Shown in pieces: positions 50,200 through 58,859 of a stretch of 64,000 nt of DNA (positions are counted from its first letter, which is position 1; each line of letters starts with the position of its first letter). A program made the position numbers and the translations under genes. The notes under the pieces were generated by a model. That model searched no databases, was not told where the DNA came from, and saw nothing but the letters and a program-made list of their open reading frames with translations. Source of the DNA: Rikenella sp031551865. GTDB taxonomy: Bacteria; Bacteroidota; Bacteroidia; Bacteroidales; Rikenellaceae. The stretch is from the NCBI GenBank assembly GCA_031551865.1, contig JAVBMY010000001.1, forward strand, positions 124,001-188,000, read 5' to 3'.

Positions 50200-50490
50200 C
50201 TTTCTCCCCAGCTTTCGTTCTCGGGCCTGGGCGTATTGCCTCAAAAGACGCCCCGCAACCGCAGCGAGCAAGCACGGACTAGTTTCTCTCCCCTCCCTCC
50301 GCTCTCTCCCCCCCCCTCTACCCCAGCTTTCGTTCTCGGGCCTGTGAATGTTACTTCCCGAAGCGCCTTGCACCACAGCCAAGCGAGGAGGAACCGCGCT
50401 TCGGGAAGTAACACTCACGAAAGCCCGCCCACACAAAAAACAAAACCCGAAAGCTGTTTGAAAATCAATATTGATTTTCAAACAGCTTTC
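50200..50490 (-). repeat. family G element, copy 3, with perfect 42-bp palindrome
   Basis: Read on the minus strand: a perfect 42-bp palindrome (50490-50449, arm starting GAAAGCTGTTTGAAAATC), then a hairpin with 17-nt arms GTTACTTCCCGAAGCGC (50412-50350) around a 29-nt loop, then the tail AAAGCTGGGGTAGAGGGGG. CCCCAGCTTTCGTTCTCGGG occurs twice (50209 and 50322), hinting at a second, partial unit. It fills the 333-nt gap and ends 15 nt before holA. Confidence 0.75.
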
Positions 50491-50505
50491 ACCCCCCAAC
50501 AACCC

Positions 50506-51570
50506 ATGGCCAAACAGAATTTCCGCGACCTCCAGTCCCAGTACGCCTCGATCCGCAAAGACCTGCAGACGGGCAAGTATGCCCGTACCTACCTGCTGAT
50601 GGGCGAAGAAGGGTACTACACCGACAAGGTGGCGGCCTACATTGCCGATCACGCCCTCGGCCCCGAGGAGCGCGAGTTCAACCAGACCGTCGTCTACGGC
50701 AAGGATGCCGACGGTGGCACGGTGGCGGCGCTGGCCCGGCAGTACCCACTGATGGCTCCCCGGCAGGTGGTGATCGTGCGCGAAGCCCAGAACCTCAAAG
50801 GGCTTGACGGGTTGGCTTCCTATGCGGCCACTCCGTCAGACACCACGGTGCTGGTGCTCTGCTTCAAGGGCAAGAGCATGGACAAGCGCACGGCGCTCTA
50901 CAAACAACTGGCCTCGGCGGGCACGGTACTCGAAAGCACGCCGCCCCGCGACTACGAAATCGAAGGCTGGATCCGCGAGTTGTTCAAAGAGAAAGGGTGT
51001 GAAATCGAACCGAAAGCGATCGCCATGGTAGCCGAACACCTCGGTGCCGAACTCCAGAAGATCGAGAACGAGGCCGACAAGCTCCTCACGCGCCTGCCCG
51101 AAGGTACCCGGCAGATCACGGCCGAACATATCGAACAGAACATCGGCATCAGCAAGGAATTCAATGTGTTCGAACTGACGCGCGCCCTCTCCGACCGCGA
51201 CATCGCCCGCGCCCTGCGCATCGGGGCGAATCTGGCGGCCAATCCGAAAGATCATCCGCTCACGGTGATCGTATCGACACTTTTTACGCATTTCCAGCGC
51301 ATCGCGGCCCTGGGCATCAAACAGTGGGAGCTCAAGAAGGCGGCGCGCCCCCCGATGAGCGAATCGGACGTCGCGGCACTGCTCAAACTGCCGTTCGCCA
51401 CGTTCGCCCGCGAATACCTCACGGCAGCGGCCAACTATCCCACGCCCAAGGCGTTCGCGATCATCGGCCTGCTCCGCGAGTGGGACATGAAGTCCAAAGG
51501 CCTCGGCAACGACTCCACCGACGACGCCGAACTCCTGCGCGAGCTCATCCTCCGCATCGCCACTGTATAG
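50506..51570 (+). CDS. holA: DNA polymerase III subunit delta
   Basis: The clamp-loader subunit that opens the beta sliding clamp. The 354 residues have the HolA pattern: YLLMGEEGYYTDKVAAYI near the start, a RecA-like domain with VVIVREAQNLKG, a helical middle, and a C-terminal collar domain with ALRIGANLAANPKDHPL and LLREWDMKSKGLG. The ATG at 50506 follows a 42-bp palindrome by 15 nt; longer open starts run through that palindrome and are rejected. Confidence 0.92.
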   Translation: MAKQNFRDLQSQYASIRKDLQTGKYARTYLLMGEEGYYTDKVAAYIADHALGPEEREFNQTVVYGKDADGGTVAALARQYPLMAPRQVVIVREAQNLKGLDGLASYAATPSDTTVLVLCFKGKSMDKRTALYKQLASAGTVLESTPPRDYEIEGWIRELFKEKGCEIEPKAIAMVAEHLGAELQKIENEADKLLTRLPEGTRQITAEHIEQNIGISKEFNVFELTRALSDRDIARALRIGANLAANPKDHPLTVIVSTLFTHFQRIAALGIKQWELKKAARPPMSESDVAALLKLPFATFAREYLTAAANYPTPKAFAIIGLLREWDMKSKGLGNDSTDDAELLRELILRIATV

Positions 51571-51595
51571 TGTCGCGCTTGCCGCGCGGGCCCGA

Positions 51596-51855
51596 GGACA
51601 TCGCGCCTTTTGTGGAAAAAGGCGCCCAAAAAACTTTTCAGGAAACTTCGTTCCTTGCCCTGCAACGCTGCGGCATGAAAACACAAAGTGTTTTTCCGCA
51701 GCGCAAACCAAGGCAGGATGCGTAGCATCCGCAAAAGTCTTTTTGGTTGAGTCCGCTATGCGGCCTCTTCTTCCTCGGCGCTCGGTAATCCAAGTGAGCT
51801 TGATTGCGCTCACTGCCTGCGTCGGTTCTTTTTTTCTATAAAAAAAGAACGACAC
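51596..51855 (+). repeat. composite element E, copy 2, apparently split by a family B repeat
   Basis: Starts with GCGCCTTTT/AAAAAGGCGC, then CAAAAAACTTTTCAGGAAAC, a CGCTGCGG/CCGCAGCG stem (in place of CGTTGCGGCG in copy 1), then GCAAACCAAGGCAGGATGCG and CGCAAAAGTC. At 51747-51821 a minus-strand B repeat intervenes, followed by a GTTCTTTTTTT/AAAAAAAGAAC hairpin that may be the displaced end of E. It fills the 329-nt gap before the sigma-54 activator. Confidence 0.6.
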
Positions 51856-51884
51856 CCCGCTGGAGCAGTTACTGGCAAAAAGCG

Positions 51885-51892
51885 TATCTTTG
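51885..51892 (+). promoter_or_regulatory. -7 box TATCTTTG, near-leaderless
   Basis: A TAnnTTTG match only 7 nt before the ATG at 51900, so the transcript would start at or next to the start codon. Confidence 0.55.
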
Positions 51893-51899
51893 TGGGAGT

Positions 51900-53129
51900 A
51901 TGAAGTTACAGGAGATAAAGCAGCGGTTTGGGATCATCGGCAATTCGCCGGGGTTGAACAGGGCGTTGGAGGTGGCGTTGCGCGTGGCGCCGACCGACCT
52001 GAGCGTGCTGATCAGCGGCGAGAGCGGCGTGGGGAAAGAGTTTTTTCCCCAGATACTGCATGCCTATAGCGCCCGCAAGCACGGCAACTATATCGCCGTA
52101 AACTGCGGCGCGATCCCCGAGGGCACCATCGACTCCGAGCTCTTCGGCCACGAGAAAGGCGCCTTCACCGGGGCCAGCGACAGCCGCAAAGGTTACTTCG
52201 AAGTGGCCGACAACGGTACCATTTTCCTCGACGAAGTCTCGGAACTTCCGCCCCAGACCCAGGTGCGCCTGCTTCGCGTGTTGCAGAGCGGCGAATTCAT
52301 TCGCGTCGGGTCGTCGAAAGCCCAGAAGACCAACGTGCGTGTGGTAGCCGCCACCAACATGGACCTGCTCAAAGCCATCGAGCGCGGCCTGTTCCGCGAA
52401 GACCTCTACTACCGCCTCAACACCGTGCCCATCAGCGTGCCGCCGCTCAGGGAACGCAAAGGCGACATCCCCCTGTTGTTCCGCAAGTTTGCCTCCGACA
52501 TCGCCGCCCAATACCGGATGCCCGTGGTGACCCTCACCCCCGAAGCCGAGAAAATACTTGAGAACTATAGTTGGCCCGGCAATGTCCGCCAACTCAAGAA
52601 TGTCGCCGAACAGATCTCCGCCGTCGAGAAAAAACGCGAGATCGAACCCGACGTACTGAGCACCTACCTGCCCAACTATACCACCGCGCTGCCAATGCTC
52701 CACCCGAGCCGCACGTCCGACGGCGAACCGATGAGCGCCTCGGAACGCGACCTGCTCTACAAGATCATGTTCGACCTGCGCGGCGAAGTCTCCGAACTCA
52801 AAGGCATGGTGGCCGAGTTGCGCGGCGAGCGCATGGGAATGCCCGCCGCAGGTGCGCAACCGCTCAGCGAAGCACCCTATGGCAACGTCATTCGCGTGGC
52901 CGAAGGTGCAGGACACAACCCTACCGACAGCGACTACATCGACGCCACCGAAGAGCCCGACGAACCGGCACGGCCCACCAAAGAACAAGTCCAGCGCGAC
53001 GCCATCGTCAAAGCCCTCAGAAAGCACCACGGCCGCCGCAAAGAAGCCGCCGCCGAACTCTTCATCTCGGAACGCACCCTCTACCGCCGCATGCGCGACC
53101 TGGGTATCGACGACGAGGCGATCAAATAG
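51900..53129 (+). CDS. sigma-54-dependent transcriptional activator without sensory domain
   Basis: A 409-residue activator. The AAA+ domain starts almost at the N-terminus: Walker A GESGVGKE, the sigma-54 contact motif GAFTGA, Walker B IFLDEV and the arginine region FREDLYYRLN. A linker of about 100 residues with a coiled stretch (LRGEVSELKGMVAELRGER) follows, and a Fis-type helix-turn-helix ends the protein (RKEAAAELFISERTLYRRM). No receiver, GAF or PAS domain precedes the ATPase, so control must come from level, partner or linker. It heads a conserved Bacteroidota group with lptE and secG. Confidence 0.92.
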   Translation: MKLQEIKQRFGIIGNSPGLNRALEVALRVAPTDLSVLISGESGVGKEFFPQILHAYSARKHGNYIAVNCGAIPEGTIDSELFGHEKGAFTGASDSRKGYFEVADNGTIFLDEVSELPPQTQVRLLRVLQSGEFIRVGSSKAQKTNVRVVAATNMDLLKAIERGLFREDLYYRLNTVPISVPPLRERKGDIPLLFRKFASDIAAQYRMPVVTLTPEAEKILENYSWPGNVRQLKNVAEQISAVEKKREIEPDVLSTYLPNYTTALPMLHPSRTSDGEPMSASERDLLYKIMFDLRGEVSELKGMVAELRGERMGMPAAGAQPLSEAPYGNVIRVAEGAGHNPTDSDYIDATEEPDEPARPTKEQVQRDAIVKALRKHHGRRKEAAAELFISERTLYRRMRDLGIDDEAIK

Positions 53130-53310
53130 CTCCCGCGCCGTCCGCGCACGGACTCCATCTCCCCTCGCCGGCTTGCCCGCCCGGGGGAAAGAGCCCCGAT
53201 TGCGTTCAAGGCAGGCTCCGGCATCGCCGCGCCCCGAAAGGAAGTAGCCGCAACGGCAAAGCAGCGGGCCAAAAATTATAACACCCACACATACGCAAGG
53301 ACCCATACCG

Positions 53311-53844
53311 ATGACCCTATCTTTCAGCATACGCCGCGCGGCCCGCACGACAGCCCTGTTTGCCGTTGCGCTTTTCACCTCCGGATGCACGGTCAAGTAC
53401 TCGTTTTCCGGGGCCAGCATCGACCCGGCGATCAAAACGGTGAGCATAGCCCGCTTCAACAACATGGCGGCCATGGTGGCGCCAATCCTCTCGCCGACGA
53501 TCTACGACATGTTCTCGACCAAAATCTCGCGCGAAACGCGCCTGCAAATCGTCAACAACCCCGACGATGCCGACCTTACCTTCTCGGGCGAGATCATAGA
53601 TTACCGATCGGATCCGGCGGCCATCTCAAGTAACGAGTATGCGGTCATGAACCGGCTGACGATCGTGGTCAAGATCCGTTTCGTGAACAACGTGCAACCA
53701 AAATTCAGCTACGACAAAGTGTACAGCCGCTATGCGGACTATGACTCTCAGGTCTTGCTGAGCGATGCGGAACGGAGCCTGATCCCGGAGATCGTCACCC
53801 AGATCGTGGACGATGCATTCAACGACGCCTTCTCGGGCTGGTAA
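53311..53844 (+). CDS. lptE: LptE-like lipopolysaccharide assembly lipoprotein
   Basis: A 177-residue lipoprotein with the signal ending LFTSGCTVKYSFSGAS (lipid Cys at about 26). The KYSFSGASIDPAIKTVSI start and the alternating strands match LptE (DUF400-like) proteins of Bacteroidota, which plug and assemble the LptD outer-membrane channel for lipopolysaccharide. It follows the sigma-54 activator by 181 nt, a conserved order. Its function is assigned from family and neighbours. Confidence 0.88.
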   Translation: MTLSFSIRRAARTTALFAVALFTSGCTVKYSFSGASIDPAIKTVSIARFNNMAAMVAPILSPTIYDMFSTKISRETRLQIVNNPDDADLTFSGEIIDYRSDPAAISSNEYAVMNRLTIVVKIRFVNNVQPKFSYDKVYSRYADYDSQVLLSDAERSLIPEIVTQIVDDAFNDAFSGW

Positions 53845-54023
53845 GTGCACACCCGGGCTTACCGCACCTGCGATTACCGCACCCACCCACCCGAAGATCT
53901 GCCCGGTCTCGATGCGGGAAATCTAAGCCGCAAAACCCTTTCGGTGCTTGCCGCACTTACAACCACCGCCCGCAGCTTCCCTCTTGAAAACCCGTCCCGG
54001 ACGTGGGACAACAGGCAGTATAC

Positions 54024-54629
54024 ATGGAGAACCCCATAGGCAAATACCTCGACGACTACGCGGCGCTCGAAAACAGCGCCGCGCTGCCCGTATTGCACCA
54101 GATCGTGAGGAGTTACCCGTGGTTCACGCTGGGGCGTTACATGTACCTGCGCGCGCTGGCCACCACCGAACCCGGCGCCTACCACCGGGCCCGCAACAAT
54201 GCCCGCGTGCAAATGTTCACCCACCCCTATCCCCGCATCCTGCTCGCTTCGGAACGCCGTGCGACCGTCATGTCCGATACGGACATCCGCTCGCTGTTGC
54301 CCGCAAACTTCGGCGCCGTCTGCCCGGCGACGCAACAACTGCCCGAGCATGCCGAACCCTCGATCATCATCATCGACCGGTTCCTCGACAAAAACGTCAC
54401 CCGCATCACCCCGCCGCCGCAGGACACCCCCCACGAAGACATCTCGCAACACTCGGTGGCCGAAGACGAACAAGACAACCTGGCCAGCGAAACTCTGGCC
54501 GAAATCTACCTCGCCCAGGGGCTTCCCGATAAAGCGATTGCCGTTTACTCGAAATTAAGTTTGATTTATCCCGAAAAAAGTGATTACTTTGCAGACCGAA
54601 TTTCGTTAGTTCGCGACTACTACCACTAA
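54024..54629 (+). CDS. hypothetical protein with C-terminal TPR-like helix pair
   Basis: A 201-residue soluble protein between lptE and secG. The N-terminal 80 residues are helical (LPVLHQIVRSYPWFTLGRYMYLRA). The middle is low in order and rich in Pro and His. The C-terminal 45 residues fit one TPR unit (LAEIYLAQGLPDKAIAVYSKLSLIYPEK). This gene order recurs in Bacteroidota, but the role is unknown. The ATG at 54024 is preferred to an upstream GTG at 54003. Confidence 0.75.
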   Translation: MENPIGKYLDDYAALENSAALPVLHQIVRSYPWFTLGRYMYLRALATTEPGAYHRARNNARVQMFTHPYPRILLASERRATVMSDTDIRSLLPANFGAVCPATQQLPEHAEPSIIIIDRFLDKNVTRITPPPQDTPHEDISQHSVAEDEQDNLASETLAEIYLAQGLPDKAIAVYSKLSLIYPEKSDYFADRISLVRDYYH

Positions 54630-54745
54630 ACCCCGGCCCGCCGGGGCACGTTTCCGGGGAGAGAACTCCTCAAACAACCCCGGAAGCCCTAACAAAACCT
54701 AACATCCGGGCCTCCCGAAAGACCCCAAAATACCACCAACGGACT

Positions 54746-55108
54746 ATGTACCTTTTCCTCATCGTTCTGATCATGATCGCCAGTTTCGTGCTGGTACTTA
54801 CCGTACTCGCACAAAATCCCAAAGGCGGAATGGCCGCTAACTTCAGCGCCTCGAACCAGGTCATGGGGGCCCGCCAGACCTCGGACTTCCTCGAAAAACT
54901 CACCTGGGGCCTCGCCATCGCGATCGTGGTGCTGAGCCTTTCGGCCACCATGGCCATGCCCCGCGACAACATCAACCGTAGCAACCAGGCCGTAGAACAG
55001 GCCGCAGAAAGCACCGGCATCCGCTCCGACTTCGGCACTATGCCCGGCGCCAGCACCACCGGCACCGAAACACCGGCAGCTACCGAAACCGGCGAAGGCC
55101 AGCAATAA
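54746..55108 (+). CDS. secG: preprotein translocase subunit SecG
   Basis: A small inner-membrane partner of SecYE that aids protein export. Of 120 residues, the first helix (FLIVLIMIASFVLVLTVLAQ) is followed by the family motif NPKGGMAANFS, a second helix at about 52-70, and then a C-terminal tail rich in Thr, Glu and Ala that is longer than in E. coli. It is the last gene of the activator-lptE-hypothetical-secG group, and a strong hairpin follows. Confidence 0.93.
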   Translation: MYLFLIVLIMIASFVLVLTVLAQNPKGGMAANFSASNQVMGARQTSDFLEKLTWGLAIAIVVLSLSATMAMPRDNINRSNQAVEQAAESTGIRSDFGTMPGASTTGTETPAATETGEGQQ

Positions 55109-55156
55109 TCCCCAGAGGAGGCACAGAGCCCCCCACACACACGACCCGGCTACGCG

Positions 55157-55202
55157 AAGCGGGCGGATAGTACAATCACATGCTTGTACTATCCGCCCGC
55201 TT
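55157..55202. terminator. 19-bp hairpin between convergent genes
   Basis: AAGCGGGCGGATAGTACAA and its exact complement, with an 8-nt loop, between secG and trpS. It probably ends transcription from secG, and perhaps from trpS too. The rest of the gap (55205-55341) holds nothing I recognise. Confidence 0.65.
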
Positions 55203-55341
55203 TGTGCGTTCAGGTTGTTTCCTTCCCTGCCCGGAAACGTATCGCCCTGGCCGGACGGGGCAGGTACCGTTCAGACCATCAGCTTGAGAAGTCCGTTCAG
55301 GCCGCCTTAGTCGCATGGCAAGCCCCCCGCGATTCCTCCCG

Positions 55342-56346
55342 CTACAACTGCCGGATGCCCATGATCCCGCGCACCTCGCGCAGGGTGGCCGAGGCTGAAG
55401 CGCGGGCCTTTTCGGCCCCGTAGCGCACGATGCGCGAAAGGGCAGGCCCGTCGTTGCGGAACGCCTCGATGCGTTCGCGGATCGGAGCCACGAGGGCGAT
55501 AATGTCTTCGGCCAGCTGTTTCTTCATGTCACCGTAGCGGATCTCGCACTTACTGTACAGGTCGAGGAAATGCCTGAGCGTCGAAGGTTCCGACACGATA
55601 TCCATCAGCGTGAAAATGTTGCGGATCGGCTCGCTCATCGGCTCGCCGGGCGCGGTAGGGCCGCTGTCGGTCACGGCGCGCATCACCTTCTTGCGGATCG
55701 CCTCGTCGCTGTCCACGAGGAAAATACCGTTGCCCTCGCTTTTGCCCATTTTTCCGCTACCGTCGAGCCCCGGCACTTTCACCAGTTCCGATCCGAAGTT
55801 GTAGGGCTCGGGCTCGGGGAAAAATTCCACGCCGTACATGTTATTGAAGCGGCGCGCGAACTTGCGGGTCATTTCGAGGTGCTGCTCCTGGTCTTTGCCC
55901 ACGGGCACCTTATGCCCCTTATGGATCAGGATGTCGGCGGCCATCAGCGTGGGATAGGTGAGCAGCCCGGCGTTGACGTTTTCGGGCTGGCCGCGCATTT
56001 TGTCCTTGAACGAAGCCGTGCGTTCGAGCTCACCGACATAAGCGTGCATGTTGAGCAGCAGGTAGAGTTCCGCGACTTCGGGCTGGTCGCTCTGAATGAA
56101 GATTGTCGAGCGTTCGGGATCGAGTCCGGCAGCCAGGTATTCGCACAGGATGTTGCGCACGTTGGCATTGAGCTGTGCGGGGTCGGGGTGGGTGGTGAGC
56201 GAGTGGTAGTCGGCGATGAAGAAGAAGCATTCGGCGGCGTCCTGCATCTTGATGAAGTTGCGCAGGGCCCCGAAGTAGTTGCCGAGGTGGAGGTTGCCGG
56301 TCGAGCGGATGCCGCTCACTACGCGCTCTTTTTGGGGTGTGCTCAT
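55342..56346 (-). CDS. trpS: tryptophan--tRNA ligase
   Basis: Charges tRNA-Trp. The 334 residues are the usual bacterial size. The class I motifs are HIGH-like GNLHLGNYFGA and KMSKS-like GSGKMGKSEGN, with the tryptophan-binding segment ADYHSLTTH and QPENVNAG between them. A GT39 gene lies upstream on the same strand. A short 77-nt gap separates them, so co-transcription is possible. Confidence 0.96.
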   Translation of the reverse strand: MSTPQKERVVSGIRSTGNLHLGNYFGALRNFIKMQDAAECFFFIADYHSLTTHPDPAQLNANVRNILCEYLAAGLDPERSTIFIQSDQPEVAELYLLLNMHAYVGELERTASFKDKMRGQPENVNAGLLTYPTLMAADILIHKGHKVPVGKDQEQHLEMTRKFARRFNNMYGVEFFPEPEPYNFGSELVKVPGLDGSGKMGKSEGNGIFLVDSDEAIRKKVMRAVTDSGPTAPGEPMSEPIRNIFTLMDIVSEPSTLRHFLDLYSKCEIRYGDMKKQLAEDIIALVAPIRERIEAFRNDGPALSRIVRYGAEKARASASATLREVRGIMGIRQL

Positions 56347-56423
56347 AGCTATGGTGTGGTTGTTCGGGCTGTGCAGCCTGCCTTGTGTCCCGGAAGTTGA
56401 CTGCCGGGGAAAAAGGCGGAAAC

Positions 56424-58301
56424 TTAGCGCCGGTTGGGGTTTACGATGTATACTTCGGTCTGGGGAGAGTTGTACGACGAGGCGAAGGGGTAGCGTTGCA
56501 GGGTGAACGCTATTTTGTACTTGCCGGTGGGCAGCGAGGCGGGCACTTTCAGCACGGTGCGCAGCTGGACGGTACTTCCACCCGCCAGGCGTACGGTGCG
56601 CGGTTCCACGGTAAGCGGCACATCGAGGTTGTTACCCCGGTTCACCCAAAATTGCACCTTGAAACCGAAATATTCTTTGCCGTCGGCCTGCCGCCCGAGG
56701 GGAATATCGAACCCGTAGGGGTTGCGGACGGCGAGCGACAGCATGATCTCTTGTCCGGCGATCATCTTCGGGGGGAAGGCGGGCGTGGCGGTGATCTCTA
56801 CTTTGCGCGAGGGGATGTAGAACTCCACGGTATCGTAGTAGGCGAAGGGTCTCAGCGGCGAAAAGTCTTCGAAGGTTTTTAGCGGGTAAGTGCCCTTGCC
56901 GCGTAACACGGAGTCGACGACCGGCGGCGCGAGAATCTGCACTACGCGCTGGCTGTAGAGTTCGGTGTCGGTGTCGAGGAATTCGTACTGGCTGCTGCGG
57001 GTGTAGATCGAGGGCGCGGCGTAGGCTTCGAGCCCGGTATAATAGGTGTAGGCGGCAGCGCGCGAGTAGCTGTCGGTGATCAACGGGAGTCCGCCGCTCT
57101 GTTGTTCGATGATCCCGGCCTGGCGCTGGTTATAGAAGATGTCCTGCCGGACGGCATCGCCGCGATAGGCCATGGCGAAGACGCGCACGGCCAGGAACAG
57201 GGCCGCCATCACCCAGCCGGTGCGCACAAGGAACCGCGATACGCCGGGCCTCCCTTCGCTGTTGCGCACCAGGAAATAGAGCATGGCAAAAACCACGGGA
57301 ATCAGCCACTGGGGTTGTACATGGCCCCGCAACGTCGAAAATCCGAAGAAGATAAAAAAGCCCCAGCTCAGGAACTTGAGGCCGCGTTCGAGACGGTCGG
57401 CGGAACGCTTCCGCACAAGGTAGATCACGAATACCGGCAACAGTATGGGATTGAAGGTGGCCAGTACGTTCAGCAGATATTCGCTGATGTTGCCCCAATG
57501 GAAACTGTTGTTGCGCCCGACAAGGTGGTAGCGCAACGACACCCAGTCGTGGTCGGCCTGCCACATCAGGTGGGGTGTGATGAGCAGCGCGGCGAACAGG
57601 CAGGCGCACCAAAAACTGGCCTTGCGCACCAATCCGGGGTTCGAGGCGAAGAGCAGCAGCACGATCAGTGCGCCGTGGTATTTGGCGTAGGCCAGTCCGG
57701 CCATGCTGGCGCCTAATAGCAGCGCGCCGACGATGGGTTCGTAGCGCAGGCCGAGGCTCTTGCCCACAGGCAGCAAAACGCCGGGGGCGGGTCTGCGCAG
57801 CGAACGCAGGTAATAACGGTAGCTCCAGAGGGTACAGGCGGTAAAGAGCATCAGCGGGGCGTCGGGGGTCTGCACAAAGCCGTAGAGTTGCAGCAGGGGG
57901 ATACTGAAGGCAACGAGCACGTAGCACACGGCCGAACGCCAGGTGGTGCGCGCCGCAGGCGTACCTGTAAGTTTTCCGGGCCCCGCAGGGATGCGTACCA
58001 GGGTCCAGAAGATATAAAGATAAATCGGCTGCAACAACACGGCCCCGAGCCTCACCCAGAAAGCACCGTCGCCGCCGATCTCAACGCCGAACCGGGTCAG
58101 CAGGGCGAACATGGGGGGGTGGTCGAAATAGCCCCACGCGAGTTCTTTCGAGATGTACCAGTAGTAGATCTCGTCGGACGACAAGGGGGTGAGCGCGGCC
58201 TGCACGAGGTTCAGTACGAGCCACAGCCCGAGCAGCAGCGCGACGACCAGATCGGGTCGCTCTTTAATGTACTTCAAGGTTTGCCGTATGGTTCGGGACA
58301 T
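56424..58301 (-). CDS. GT39 family (ArnT/PMT-like) glycosyltransferase
   Basis: A 625-residue inner-membrane glycosyltransferase of the C type, using a lipid-linked sugar. The first periplasmic loop has the acid motif SSDEIYYW and DHPPM, shared with ArnT-like enzymes. About eleven hydrophobic helices follow to residue 400. A C-terminal periplasmic part (about 430-625) ends in a beta-rich domain with IALTLQR-like strands. The substrate is unknown; lipid A or a surface glycan is a common target in this family. Confidence 0.85.
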   Translation of the reverse strand: MSRTIRQTLKYIKERPDLVVALLLGLWLVLNLVQAALTPLSSDEIYYWYISKELAWGYFDHPPMFALLTRFGVEIGGDGAFWVRLGAVLLQPIYLYIFWTLVRIPAGPGKLTGTPAARTTWRSAVCYVLVAFSIPLLQLYGFVQTPDAPLMLFTACTLWSYRYYLRSLRRPAPGVLLPVGKSLGLRYEPIVGALLLGASMAGLAYAKYHGALIVLLLFASNPGLVRKASFWCACLFAALLITPHLMWQADHDWVSLRYHLVGRNNSFHWGNISEYLLNVLATFNPILLPVFVIYLVRKRSADRLERGLKFLSWGFFIFFGFSTLRGHVQPQWLIPVVFAMLYFLVRNSEGRPGVSRFLVRTGWVMAALFLAVRVFAMAYRGDAVRQDIFYNQRQAGIIEQQSGGLPLITDSYSRAAAYTYYTGLEAYAAPSIYTRSSQYEFLDTDTELYSQRVVQILAPPVVDSVLRGKGTYPLKTFEDFSPLRPFAYYDTVEFYIPSRKVEITATPAFPPKMIAGQEIMLSLAVRNPYGFDIPLGRQADGKEYFGFKVQFWVNRGNNLDVPLTVEPRTVRLAGGSTVQLRTVLKVPASLPTGKYKIAFTLQRYPFASSYNSPQTEVYIVNPNRR

Positions 58302-58657
58302 GGGTGGTCTGTCGGGTTTGCGGTACGTAGAGAGTTGTGTTTCGGAGCAGGAGGGTGTTTCGGGTAGACGTATGATTCCGGGTTTGTTTGCTCACCAATG
58401 GCCCCGGGGCTGCCCGTAGTTAAGGTGAAGCGGCCGGCAAGCTAAACCGCCGCCCGCACCGAGGGCAACCGGGCTTCCTCGAATACCGGGCGAGCAGAAG
58501 GACACGCGGTGGATTCAATCGCCCGCAGGCAAACTCGCGATCGACGCCCGAAGCGAGGGCAACCGAACTTGTTCGGATTGCCAAGCAAACAGGAGGAAGA
58601 GGCCACGGAGTGGACTCAATGTGAGCGCCCCCTGGCCGCGGGCGATTCTTTTCGGAA
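58302..58657 (+). repeat. gap with two family B repeats
   Basis: B units at 58458-58519 and 58550-58621. The second is the best-kept copy in the window: GGCAACCGAACTTGTTCGG and ATTGCC form the first hairpin, AGGAGGAAGAGGCC is the linker, and CCAC/GTGG the second stem, ending GACTCAATG. A reversed A-like hairpin (GCGCCCC...GGGCG, then ATTCTTTTCGG) follows. No gene. Confidence 0.7.
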
Positions 58658-58679
58658 ACGGGTGGCATCAGACGGCTTG

Positions 58680-58855
58680 GCCGCCGCCCTCCTTCTCTCC
58701 CTCGCTTTTTGCTCAAGGTCTGGGGGTGTGGACTGAAAAAGCAGCGGCGCGAGAGTCTGAGGCGAGGGTAGCGTCGCTGCTTTTTCAGTCCACACCCCGG
58801 AAAACCGTATCCTCGCAAAAAGTGAATAATCGTTTATCAAACGATTATTCGCTTC
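58680..58855 (-). repeat. family G element, copy 4
   Basis: Read on the minus strand: palindrome (58853-58821, arm GCGAATAATCGTTT) four bases after the ribE stop, then GGTTTTCCGG, then a hairpin at 58798-58722 with arm GGTGTGGACTGAAAAAGCAG around a loop starting CAGCGACGCTACCCTCGCC, then the tail AAAGCGAGGGAGAG. Element order and loop match copies 1 and 5. Confidence 0.75.
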
Positions 58856-58859
58856 TCCT

